From Liolophura sinensis (taxonomy: Eukaryota > Mollusca > Polyplacophora > Chitonida > Chitonidae): 64,000 bases of DNA. Under the pieces are notes generated by a model. It searched no databases. It saw only the letters and a program-made list of their open reading frames with translations, and had not been told where the DNA came from. The translations under genes were made by a program, and so were the position numbers. Location of the stretch: the NCBI RefSeq assembly GCF_032854445.1, contig NC_088302.1:3218023-3282022 (forward strand). Reading direction: 5' to 3'. Below are positions 35,683 to 47,180 of the stretch, one piece after another (within the stretch, counting starts at the first letter, position 1; every line of letters begins with the position of its first letter).

Positions 35683-35784
35683 TTTATTAGTAGTTTTCAA
35701 ACAAAACATATGTGAAGGAAATCCTGCATACAAACACAGTCCAATCAGCATGTATCACTTGCTAGAGGCTGATGGGAAGCAGTT

Positions 35785-36095
35785 TAAATGAGACCGGAGA
35801 TCAAACCCTGGTCGTACCAAAGACTTTAGACATGGTACTTGTTGCTGTCTTGCTTGGTGTTTAGCACTGAGAGGTTACAGCGTGGAAACAGGTCTTTTTG
35901 GTCTGGCGTCAGTATAATGTGACTGGATCATGTGTGGTGTCTTAGGCATTATACTTCAGTAGCAGCAGCACTTTGGCGGCATGGACTCGCTATGCCACAA
36001 GAAGACACAGTATATGTACACACACCTAATGACTCTCCGTCGTTCTTATATGACTGAAAAATTGTTAAGTATGACGTAAAACCCCATACATGCAT
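35785..36095 (+). mobile_element. family 2 tRNA-derived SINE, unexpanded reference copy
   Basis: The head near 35790 (GAGATCAAACCCTGG) resembles a degenerate B box. The body runs CAAAGACTTTAGACATGG, GCGTCAGTATAATGTGACTG, AGCAGCACTTTGGCGGCATG and CACAAGAAGACACAGTATAT. The end is TATGACTGAAAAATTGTTAA and TATGACGTAAAACCCC. This copy best displays the source of the 103-bp unit at 7639-8668. Confidence 0.75.
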
Positions 36096-37547
36096 ACATA
36101 GATTATTGGAACTGTTATATACTTGTATGCATGGAGAGCTCATTAACACTGTCTTGGCATTGATAGGAAGTTTTGAGTGTCATTAAGATCAGTTAACATT
36201 ATCAGGTGCAGAATTTCTTTAATAGTGTGTTTTGCCCTCGTTACAGGTGTTAACTAAGCTCCGATGCTTTCCTAAACTCTAGATCATCCATTTACATACT
36301 GTGCAATTAGGGGAACACATTGCCACTGACATGTACTAATGAGATTAGATAGCTGTCATTTGTGATTCCTGTGTCGGTAGCATAGGATCTGATTGAGGTA
36401 TCATAAGGCAGCAGATGGTGTTTTGTTGGCCATCTTTTTTTGACATTTTATGCGTGTTTCAGGTGGGAGAAATTTAAAGACCATAAGTATACATGTATGC
36501 TGGCAAATTTCTTTTGATTTATTTACATTAAATTTGTAAAAACTATATTTTAGCATAAAGTGGATATAGATAGAATGCAACAATAAGAAAGAAAAAAGAT
36601 AAGAGAAAGAAATAGTATGTTCTTATCAGTGGATAGTGAATCTGTCGTTGTTTGTGCCTGGGTTTGACCAATCAAATGTCTAGTTCATTTTCACTATTAA
36701 TGAGCACTTTATGACATCAGATCCCTAGCTCTGTGAAACCACAGTGCCTAGCGCTATGCCTAAAATATCCTTTGTAAAGTATTTTTTTTCCGTATTTTTA
36801 ATTTTCTGTTGAATAAAATAATGCTATGCACTATAATCCCATCGGAATATGATCTCGTACATACGTGTAGTTATTTTTCGCCTCCAATTCCTGAGAGTTA
36901 CTTCCAGATTGGAAACCTGTTAGTTAAGACATCTTGAGTGCCTGAGACGTGGTTTCCGATGTTCTGGAATCGGCTGGCCACGCAGATGTCTGCGCCAAGC
37001 CATTGCTTACTAAATTGTAAATTACTCGTGTAGCGCCTAGAATGGCGATGCATTGAGTTGACACAGTTGCATGCCGAGTTCAGTTTGGCTGCCTAGGAAG
37101 CGTCAGTCCATCCTAGAATAGTGTTTTGAAGACAGGATGATTTCCCCATATAAAATTTCAGTTTAACCTCCGAAGGCAATATTTCAGCCTTTCAATTGGC
37201 TCTGAAAACAGGTGTTTTCAGGTGAAAGTTTGTCAAATATGCCAGTGCACTGACTTCTGAGTCTCAGATTACCGTTAAACCTTACATGATTCTGATGTAG
37301 GAAATTCTTTTCAGTATATTCACAGTGCATGACCCCTGATAAGCTGTTTGCTTTCTGTTAGGGGAATTTTTACAGCTTTAGAGGGATGGCGAACCCGATT
37401 TATTTCAAAAAGTAATTGATCCTGTTTCCTTTCAACTGAGGAAAGTTGAACACAGAAGTTAGTGAAAATAAATCTTGGAAGGCTGGAAGGGTAATATATG
37501 CAAGATTATGTTGTCACAGCAACTACTGAAATGGTTTATTTATCCTG
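36096..37547. other. unique DNA with a higher-complexity block
   Basis: The block 36870-37130 is less AT-rich than its surroundings and has CpG-containing motifs (GGAATCGGCTGGCCACGC, GTCTGCGCCAAGCC, GTGTAGCGCC). No frame or splice pattern was recognised. A conserved non-coding element is possible. Confidence 0.35.
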
Positions 37548-37800
37548 TAAGATATTTGACTGACTGACTATGTTTTAACGCCATACTTACATGTATGAGT
37601 ATTTCACTCATATGACGGGTCAGTATTGTCAGGTGTGTGGAGATAGACCTCGGAAGAAACTGGGGTAAACCACGTATCATTGGCAAGTCACTGACAACTT
37701 CCCCAGGTGTCTTACAGCAGCCCCGTTTACAAAGTTCTACAAGTGACGTCATCCACCTCGCCACCAAACCCTATGAAATTAACCACTAAACTGCCTGCGG
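37548..37800 (-). mobile_element. SINE-like element with a related tail
   Basis: The left end GTTTTAACGCCATACTTACA with GAGTATTTCACTCATATGAC resembles the family 1 tail in reverse. The following body (GAAGAAACTGGGGTAAACC, CACTGACAACTTCCCC) is not family 1. Confidence 0.5.
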
Positions 37801-38450
37801 TGAAATGAGAAAATTGGTCAGATGTGATATCTATCATATCGGGCACAGCAGCAAGCCTTATGGTTTAGGATCCCATTTGACTATGAAGATTACAAAGCTT
37901 ACTTAAATACAGTATTTTGGGCCACTTAATTTATCCTGATGTTAGATGTAAAACTAGCCTTTTGACTGAAGTGAGCATTTCCGGCAATGTAAGTTTTCCG
38001 CTGGACGGGGGACGTATTTGGCTGGGACACTCTTCCCGCATGCCTTCACCAAATCCTAGCTAGGGGTCTGGACATACCTGTCTACATGAGAATGCAAGGA
38101 TGGGTTGTATGGGTATGTCATCCAGTATTGCCTGGATGAAAATTCTGCCTGTCAGACAGTCATACATGAAATTAATTATTTGGCATATGTCATGAACTGT
38201 GTTCTTCAGCCACATGAACTGTGTTCTTAAGCCTCAGTTTAATGATGTAAAAGTGATACGTATTCAATATATGTGTTGTTTAGTTAATACCTATTGAGTC
38301 TGTTTACAGGATGATTATATTATCCTGTTCATTTTCGCCTGGAAAAGTGATTAAAATATATTTTCTGACATATGCAATGCCCTTGGACACATAATGAATA
38401 AAGTGGACAAATTCAGCTTGGCATGATTTCTGTCTGCCTTCTTGCTGTTC
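37801..38450. other. unique DNA, no gene recognised
   Basis: Nothing recognised. Confidence 0.45.
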
Positions 38451-41126
38451 TACAGGTAGCATGAGATCAGAATTTCGTTGTACAGGTTGTACAATTAGAA
38501 TTTTGTTCTACAGGCAGTATGCCATTAGAATTTTGTTCTACAGGTAGTATGCCACTGGAAGTTTGTTGTACAGGTAGTATGCCATTGGAAGTTTGTTCTA
38601 CAGGTGAATTTTGTTGTACAGGTAGTATGCCATTAGAATTTTGTTTTACTGGTAGTAAGCTGTTCTACAGGTAGTATGCCATTGGAAGTTTGTTGTACAG
38701 GTGAATTTTGTTGTACTGGTAGTATGCCATTAGAATTTTGTTTTACTGGTAGTAAGCTGTTCTACAGGTAGTATGCCATTGGAAGGTTTTTTGTACAGGT
38801 GAATTTTGTTGTACAGGTAGTATGCCATTAGAATTTTGTTTTACTGGTAGTAAGCTGTTCTACAGGTAGTATGCCATTGGAAGTTTGTTCTACAGGTGAA
38901 TTTTGTTGTACAGGTAGTATGCCATTAGAATTTTGTTTTACTGGTAGTAAGCTGTTCTACAGGTAGCATGCCACTGGAAGTTTGTTGTACAGGTGAATTT
39001 TGTTGTACAGGTAGTATGCCATTAGAATTTTGTTTTACTGGTAGTAAGCTGTTCTACAGGTAGTATGCCATTGGAAGTTTGTTGTACAGGTAGTATGCCA
39101 TTAGAATTTTGTTTTACTGGTAGTAAGCTGTTCTACAGGTAGTATGCCATTGGGAGTTTGTTGTACAGGTGAATTTTGTTCTACAGGTAATATACCATTG
39201 GAATTTTGTTTTACTTGTAGTAAGCTGTTCTACAGGTAGTATGCCATTGGAAGTTTGTTGTACAGGTGAATTTTGTTGTACAGGTAGTATGCCATTAGAA
39301 TTTTGTTTTACTGGTAGTAAGCTGTTCTACAGGTAGTATGCCATTGGAAATTTGTTGTACAGGTGAATTTTATTGTACAGGTAGTATGCCATTAGAATTT
39401 TGTTTTACTGGTAGTAAGCTGTTCTACAGGTAGTATGCCATTGGGAGTTTGTTGTACAGGTGAATTTTGTTGTACAGGTAGTATGCCATTAGAATTTTGT
39501 TTTACTGGTAGTAAGCTGTTCTACAGGTAGTATGCCATTGGAAGTTTGTTGTACAGGTGAATTTTGTTGTACAGGTAGTATGCCATTAGAATTTTGTTTT
39601 ACTGGTAGTAAGCTGTTCTACAGGTAGTATGCCATTGGGAGTTTGTTGCACAGGTGAATTTTGTTCTACAGGTAATATGCCATTAGAATTTTGTTTTACT
39701 GGTAGTAAGCTGTTCTACAGGTAGTATGCCATTGGAAGTTTGTTGTACAGGTGAATTTTGTTGTACAGGTAGTATGCCATTAGAATTTTGTTTTACTGGT
39801 AGTAAGCTGTTCTACAGGTAGTATGCCACTGGAAGTTTATTGTACAGGTGAATTTTGTTGTACAGGTAGTATGCCATTAGAATTTTGTTTTACTGGTAGT
39901 AAGCTGTCCACAGGTAGTATGCCACTGGAAGTTTATTGTACAGGTGAATTTTGTTGTACAGGTAGTATGCCATTAGAATTTTGTTTTATTGGTAGTAAGC
40001 TGTTCTACAGGTAGTATGCCACTGGAAGTTTGTTGTACAGGTGAATTTTGTTGTACTGGTAGTATGCCATTAGAATTTTGTTTTACTGGTAGTAAGCTGT
40101 TCTACAGGTAGTATGCCATTGGAAGTTTGTCGTACAGGTGAATTTTGTTGTACAGGTAGTATGCCATTAGAATTTTGTTTTACTGGTAGTAAGCTGTTCT
40201 ACAGGTAGTATGCCATTGGGAGTTTGTTGTACAGGTGAATTTTGTTCTACAGGTAATATACCATTGGACTTTTGTTTTACTTGTAGTAAGCTGTTCTACA
40301 GGTAGTATGCCATTGGAAGTTTGTTGTACAGGTGAATTTGGTTGTACAGGTAGTATGCCATTAGAATTTTGTTTTACTGGTAGTAAGCTGTTCTACAGGT
40401 AGTATGCCATTGGAAATTTGTTGTACAGGTGAATTTTATTGTACAGGTAGTATGCCATTAGAATTTTGTTTTACTGGTAGTAAGCTGTTCTACAGGTAGT
40501 ATGCCATTGGAAGTTTGTTGTACAGGTGAATTTTGTTGTACAGGTAGTATGCCATTAGAATTTTGTTTTACTGGTAGTAAGCTGTTCTACAGGTAGTATG
40601 CCATTGGAAGTTTGTTGTACAGGTGAATTTTGTTGTACAGGTAGTATGCCATTAGAATTTTGTTTTACTGGTAGTAAGCTGTTCTACAGGTAGTATGCCA
40701 TTGGGAGTTTGTTGTACAGGTGAATTTTGTTCTACAGGTAATATGCCATTAGAATTTTGTTTTACTGGTAGTAAGCTGTTCTACAGGTAGTATGCCATTG
40801 GAAGTTTATTGTACAGGTGAATTTTGTTGTACAGGTAGTATGCCATTAGAATTTTGTTTTACTGGTAGTAAGCTGTTCTACAGGTAGTATGCCACTGGAA
40901 GTTTATTGTACAGGTGAATTTTGTTGTACAGGTAGTATGCCATTAGAATTTTGTTTTACTGGTAGTAAGCTGTCCACAGGTAGTATGCCACTGGAAGTTT
41001 ATTGTACAGGTGAATTTTGTTGTACAGGTAGTATGCCATTAGAATTTTGTTTTACTGGTAGTAAGCTGTTCTACAGGTAGTATGCCACTGGAAGTTTGTT
41101 CTGCTGGCAGTCCGCCATTAGATATT
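38451..41126. repeat. 97-bp complex minisatellite with an 11-unit higher-order repeat
   Basis: Each unit is built from related submotifs: GGTAGTATGCCATTGGAAGT (30-base module), GGTGAATTTTGTTGTACA (18), GGTAGTATGCCATTAGAATT (30-base module) and GGTAGTAAGCTGTTCTACA (19). Private variants recur exactly 1066 bp apart: TATACCATTG at 39191 and 40257, CCATTGGAAA at 39341 and 40407, and the unit start at 39823 and 40889. CCACTGGAAG at 38971 and 40019 is 1048 apart because the first block lost one 18-base module near 39090. Thus 38971-40018 and 40019-41084 are two copies of one block. The left part (38451-38970) is irregular. Confidence 0.95.
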
Positions 41127-41930
41127 TGGGGATTATTTTTATGGCATAAATGTATTAACTGAAGAATTTTCCTCTTAATCAGTTTCATGGGCAGATGAAT
41201 GTGGAGTGCATGAGGAAAACCATGTACCTTTAGCAGCTACTGATGAACTTTCTCACATGCACAGATTAATTTGCGCACCATTTTGATGGAAGAGAAGACT
41301 TCAACAAGCCTCAGAATCTGTGCTAATGTTCATTGTCAGAACCCAAGAATAACGAGAGTGAGGAAATCAAGGAGTTTCCTGTCTTGTGTTGTACAATTTC
41401 AACATTGTACCCTGCTCCGTAACAGTGACTGTGTAGTGACTAGTGACTTAGTCTTACTGGAATGTTATACTTAGGTGTTTCATTTCTTATTCACATCATC
41501 TATACGTGCATGTGTAAAGAGTATAAATTGTCTGCCAGTTGACAGATGGAAGAATGAGGTGCATTCCAATTGCAAGCCTTTGTCAGGATATGAGCTAGGT
41601 AGTTGTGGTTGTTGTCAGTAAACACACTGGTGTTGCATGTTATATTTGTTTTTATCATAGCACTGAGCATGCTGGAAGGCTGATACAGCCTGAGCTTTTC
41701 TGTTTCCGTATTGCCCTACATGTACTTGGTTGTGAAAACTTTGTATCTCCCTAGGAGCTTACCAGAATACTTTTGGATGTGACCATGGCTTGCTATTCGA
41801 AAACGGAGAAAGCCCAAAAGTCATTATCTTTTTTATCTTTTCTCATAACCCAATAAACAGAAAGAAGATCAAATTAATCCTTGTACCTAAACTGCCAAGT
41901 ACTTTTGGCTGCCAAATCCTGGTTGAGTCA
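41127..41930. other. unique DNA, no gene recognised
   Basis: No domain-bearing frame. It forms the right flank of the 97-bp array. Confidence 0.45.
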
Positions 41931-41934
41931 CCAA

Positions 41935-42010
41935 TACAGTGATACCGGGATTTGAACTACCTGACGTCCCCACCTCTGAAATTCATCACTGTACCAACTG
42001 TGCTGATGGA
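41935..42010 (-). mobile_element. possible SINE head fragment
   Basis: GGGATTTGAACTACCTGACG is a reverse B-box-like sequence, followed by text typical of tRNA-like heads. No tail was identified. Confidence 0.3.
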
Positions 42011-42289
42011 AAATTCCCACTAGCTATATATATGGTATATATAATTATGCATGAGAAAGGTTTTCCACTTACTACAAATGTATAAGTAAGTTTGCATGTC
42101 TGTCTCTTATGGCAGTCTCAGTAGATGAACTCTACCCTAATAATCCTGTCACTTTCACTCTGATAATTTCCGGTTTATGCGTCGTTCCGTTGGCCATAAT
42201 ATAGCGCCTGTCTGGGTAACTGCTAGCTCCTGGAATCGAAGCATTAAATCCCAGGCCTGACTAGAAATACTTACTCACTTACTAGTGCT

Positions 42290-42545
42290 GGCTAGATCTG
42301 ACATGGGGGAGATAGATCACGCCAGTCAGTCCGGGTGTAGGTTAGTGACACATTAACATGTCTCGGCCTTGTCTGATCACATGATGTATACAGCTAGAGG
42401 CTACACCAATCAGGATAGACAACCCTACAAGCCACTAGCTCACTACAACCGCACCCATAACAGGCTGCTATCACCCTTGGGTGACAGGTACATGTAATGT
42501 GGGTTCTTTAACTTCACTACCACTCTCACACAGGGAACCTTGGTG
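42290..42545. mobile_element. possible dispersed repeat
   Basis: A moderately GC-rich block ending GTGGGTTCTTTAACTTCAC reminds me of a dispersed molluscan repeat motif. No second copy exists in the window, so this rests on memory only. Confidence 0.25.
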
Positions 42546-43397
42546 TCAGTAAGAGCTTGGTGGTGCCATCTTACATAATTACACTTGCGACAAACATCTC
42601 AACTGGAGAACTACAAGGACTTGCCTTCTTCAGATACCCTAATTCTTCAACCTTTGCAACAAATATGTTGGAACATTCTCTGAGAGCCTTTGGGGTGTAG
42701 AAAAATAATTTGCACAGTTTTATTCAAGATAGCATCTATAATGACATGAACAAATCATTTAAGCACCATTTTCATAATAATTGGATGCATAAACTCCACT
42801 GTAAAAAAGTGCTTTAGTGGATGAAAAGATCAAAGATTTACAGTAATGATATTGTTGTTCAGTATTTCTTGACTTGTATCTGCAAACTGTAATATCTAGT
42901 GCTGTCGTTGTGGTAGATCATGTTAATAATTGTTACCCAGCTTACAAACTAAAGACTATCACCAGGTGTGGCTACAGCAACAAGGAGGACATTGGTTAGT
43001 GCCTCTCCCTCAGGTAAAGGACGCATTTTAGCCAGTAATTGTGCTGCTTTACCTCTGATTTATGTAAGGGAAGGAAAATAGATGAACTTTAAACTTGAAG
43101 GCAGCGATTTCATCATCATCAGGAAATGATAAATTGACTGTTTTATAAATACATGATTACCAGTCATGTACTTCCACAGTAGCTAGGAAATCAATTTTAG
43201 GGAGTGACTATGTCATGTTTGGAAAGGTACACGAAATTGGATTGATAAAGTTTAGTAAAAACGGCTTTTGTGTGTTCATGGCTCGTCAGGCTGCACATGT
43301 AATGCTCCCATCCCAAACTTCCTAATCCAATCCATTGTGCTGCTATTTATGATAACATGATAGCTGACATGCTGCACCAGGTAACTCGGATGCCCAC
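42546..43397. other. unique AT-rich DNA, no gene recognised
   Basis: Nothing recognised. Confidence 0.45.
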
Positions 43398-44592
43398 AGC
43401 TGTTACGTCAGTATACAGAGCACAGCCTAACTGTTACGTCGGTATACAGAGTACAGCCTAACTGTTACGTCGGTATACAGAGTACAGCCTAACTGTTACG
43501 TCGGTATACAGAGTACAGCCTAACTGTTACGTTGGTATACAGAGTACAGCCTGACTGCTGTGTCAGTATACAGAGTACAGCCTAACTGTTACGTCGGTAT
43601 ACAGAGTACAGCCTGATTGTTACGTCGGTATACAGAGTACAGCCTAACTGCTATGTCAGTATACAGAGCACAGCCTGACTGTTACGTCAGTATAGAGAGC
43701 ACAGCCTAACTGTTACGTTGGTATACAGAGTACAGCCTAACTGCTATGTCGGTATACAGAGCACAGGCTGAGTGTTACGTGGGTATACAGAGCACAGCCT
43801 AACTGCTATGTCAATATAGAGAGCACAGCCTGACTGTTACGTCAGTATACAGAGTACAGCCTGACTGTTACGTCGTATACAGAGTACAGCCTAACTGTTA
43901 CGTCAGTATACAGAGTACAGCCTAACTGTGACGTCAGTATACAGAGTACAGCCTAACTGTTACGTCAGTATACAGAGTACAGCCTGACTGTTACGTCGGT
44001 ATACAGAGTACAGCCTGACTTTTACGTCGGTATACAAAGCACAGCCTGACTGTTACGTTGGTATACAGAGTACAGCCTGACTGTTAAGTCAGTATACAGA
44101 GTACAGCCTAACTGTTATGTCGGTATACAGAGTACAGCATGACTTTTACGTGGGTATACAGAGTACAGCCTGACTGTTACGTCAGTATACAGAGTACAGC
44201 CTGACTGTTATGTCGGTATACAGAGCACAGCCTGACTGTTACCTCAGTATACAGAGTACAGCCTAACTGTTACGTTGGTATACAGAGTACAGCCTAACTG
44301 CTATGTCAGTATAGAGAGCACAGTATACAGAATACAGCCTGACTTTTACGTCGGTATACAGAGTACAGCCTGACTGTTACGTCAGTATACAGAGCACAGC
44401 CTAACTGTTACGTCGGTACACAGAGTACAGCCTGACTGTTACGTCAGTATACAGAGCACAGCCTAACTGTTACGTCGGTATACAGAGTACAGCCTGACTG
44501 TTATGTCAGTATACAGAGCACAGCCTAACTGTTATGTCGGTACACAGAGTACAGCCTGACTTTTACGTCGGTATACAGAGTACAGCCTGATG
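43398..44592. repeat. 31-bp minisatellite, about 38 copies
   Basis: The unit is CTGTTACGTCGGTATACAGA plus GTACAGCCTAA. Alternative forms (TGCTATGTCAGTATAGAGAG, GCACAGCCTGA, TTTTACGTCGG) recur in groups. One 14-base partial copy lies near 44320. Confidence 0.95.
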
Positions 44593-44717
44593 ACAAAAGA
44601 AGGTTCAGTGCTTGTATGTAATTTTCTTGCACATACTAGTATATATTTATACAGCATTCCACTGATAAGCCTCGTAAAGTGGAGTATTGTGGTAACTCCA
44701 TCAATAGATGCAAGGCA

Positions 44718-44880
44718 ATGCATGATTCAGTATTTAGTTTATATTATTTATAAAGTATTTATAAAGTAATATTTAATAATAATTTAAAAAATAAATATTT
44801 TAATATTTAATTAAACAATTAATATTTAATTTAAATATAAATTTTAACAATTTATTTATATTTCAATATTAATATACCTG
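44718..44880. repeat. extreme AT-rich low-complexity block
   Basis: About 160 bases made almost wholly of TATTTA, TTAATA and AAATAT words, next to the right end of the 31-bp array. Candidate DNA-unwinding or matrix-attachment type sequence, by composition only. Confidence 0.8.
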
Positions 44881-45556
44881 AACCTGGTATGTAACGTTGT
44901 GCTTTCAGAAGCACATGAAGGCCTTGAATGATAGTTTTGATGTCAACGCTAAAGCTATTCTGATTAGAAGTGAATCAGTACTGGTCATTCTGTTGTATTA
45001 TATACAACTTTGCAAAACTGAGCAATACCATACACATGTATCTGTGTAGATGCTATTGTCTAGTTTTCACTTGGAGCTGTGTGAACACATTTGCCATGTC
45101 CTTAAGACACTATACACAGAACCAGTGTCTGCCTTGAAACAATCAGACCTATTTGATATGAATTAAGTTCAAAGGTCATTGGCAGCGAAGTAAGGTTTTA
45201 CCCATCAGCTTAGACCAAAGCCTTTAATGGCGATACAAGCAAACCATTCTGAGTAGATAATTGTGCATCACTGACTGATTATGTTATTAAACCATAACTT
45301 ACTATAAAAGATAAAAGTTGCTGGCCGTTATGTCAAGTGGAAAAGTTAATCAGCTTGGCCTTAATTCTAGCGTGGCAGGAGTTTCAGTTCAGCTGTGTCA
45401 GTTAAGAGCTTACATGTCATTAATTGAGTTGATGAGATTTAGGGAACGGTTTGAGGAATTAACCATCTTTTGCTGTAGTCCATGTAATGTTTCTGCAGAG
45501 TGATAAATGAGTCAATTTTCTGGATAGAATCTAAGTCTCACTTTCAGACATTCCTT
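44881..45556. other. unique DNA, no gene recognised
   Basis: Nothing recognised. Confidence 0.45.
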
Positions 45557-45809
45557 GAGGACATATGGGAAGTGGGCCAGACACTTGATATTGAGGATAT
45601 ATGGGGAGTGGGCCAGACACTTGATATTGAGGATATATGGGAAGTGGGCCAGACACTTGATATTGAGGATATATGGGGAGTGGGCCAGACACTTGATATT
45701 GAGGATATATGGGAAGTGGGTCAGACACTTGATATTGAGGATATATGGGAAGTGGGCAAGACACTTGATATTGAGGATATGTGGGAAGTGGGCCAGACAC
45801 TTGATACTG
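45557..45809. repeat. 36-bp minisatellite, 7 copies
   Basis: The unit is GAGGATATATGGGAAGTGGG plus CCAGACACTTGATATT. Because 36 is divisible by 3 and stops are absent, frames are open on both strands (12-residue repeat EDIWEVGQTLDI on plus). GGGGAGTG and GGGAAGTG units alternate in the left part, suggesting a 72-bp dimer. Coding is unlikely. Confidence 0.94.
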
Positions 45810-46869
45810 GCCATGCAGTGTTTAAGCTACCTGACTGTAGTCTGATGTTTCCTGTGGCACCAACACCATCGGTGAAGACTAGGTAGACATGTATATGTAC
45901 CTTGGATAATGTCAGTATGGTTGCCACAGAGAGGCAAACCTACACCATCATCAAGCTAGACAAAAGGGCAGGGGTAAATCAAGTGTCGTCATTAGGTGAA
46001 CTTATTTCGAAAATACTTTTTCAGTATGGAATATAGTAGTTCAAAAAAAAACATCGTTAAATGGTTTGCATCAAGATATCACAAGGTTCTTGCAACCCCT
46101 TTTTTTTGACCGGTAAACAGACATTTTTCCCCAAATATATAGTGTTAAAATTCCCCACCCCTCAACAGGTAAAAAATTCCCCTCCCAAAATAGATTTCTT
46201 GTTTTTTTGTGGTTTTTTTTTTTTGGCGATTTCTTTTTCAAAATATTATACATGTTGATTTCATACGCATTTTTGTTTTTTACAAATTGTCTTTAACATT
46301 ACCATGCGGTTCGGTGTATGGCTCACCTTTGCACAATATGCGCCACAAACAACACACAATTTGAAAGCCAAGGGAGATAGATCATTCGTGATCAGCACAC
46401 CTCTACAACTTGTGCGCTTCTGAAGCTGCTAACAATTGCAAACCTTTATGAAGTTTTCATTTGGACGTGACCACTAGTTTATATCCGGGTACTTCGTCAT
46501 TGTGTAATGGTGCATCACACACTGTGAACTGGCGAGTGTGAAAACGGCTCTACACCCATTGTAACATCGTGAATTTTGGCGGTACTGCCAAGAGGTAACA
46601 GTATAAATTTTGGCATTAAACTTTGGTCAGGATACGTAAAACAGCCCCTCAACCAACAGCTAATCAAAAAATTTCGCTGAAGCGCGGAAAAGGGGGACAC
46701 CCCCCCTTCCGCACCATTTCCCCCTCGGCCGTTCCGGTTTCGGCTTCCACTTCTCGATTGTTCAGTCAGTAAAACAGACATTCTTTTTTTTTCTTGGTGA
46801 GAACCCTGTATACTGTGCACGGGTATAGCTATTGCTTATTATGAACTTTCCACTTTTTATCTGCATAGA
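45810..46869. other. unique DNA with homopolymer tracts
   Basis: Long T runs (46201-46225) and a C-run/G-run pair near 46690-46710 occur. No gene recognised. Confidence 0.45.
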
Positions 46870-47051
46870 CCATGTTTTGTCTAGCTGCCATAACGGTTAT
46901 AATGTGGTTTAAATACCATGTTTTGTCTAGCTGCCATAATGGTTATAATGTGGTTTAAATACCATGTTTTGTCTAGCTGCCATAACGGTTATAATGTGGT
47001 TTAAATACCATGTTTTGTCTAGCTGCCATAACGGTTATAATGTGGTTTAAA
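46870..47051. repeat. 46-bp tandem repeat, 4 copies
   Basis: CCATGTTTTGTCTAGCTGCC starts at 46870, 46916, 46962 and 47008. The copies are nearly identical; one has AATGG for AACGG. Confidence 0.93.
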
Positions 47052-47144
47052 TTGCCCCTAATCCTGTCTAAATTGCTGCCGTCTGCCTGGACGTCTTGTC
47101 TCTGATGCCTTCCAAGCAAAGTTTCTCTAGCACTCCATGTGAGT

Positions 47145-47180
47145 TTAAGGCCGGGGGGTGGGGGGTGGGGAGGTCTCCCT
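47145..47180 (+). other. G-rich tract with quadruplex potential
   Basis: GGCCGGGGGGTGGGGGGTGG continues to GGGAGG, giving four or more G-runs of at least three within about 30 bases. Confidence 0.6.

Noticed and set aside
38451-41126. CRISPR-like or direct-repeat/spacer organisation
   Set aside because: The apparent spacers are themselves repeated submodules, so this is a compound minisatellite.
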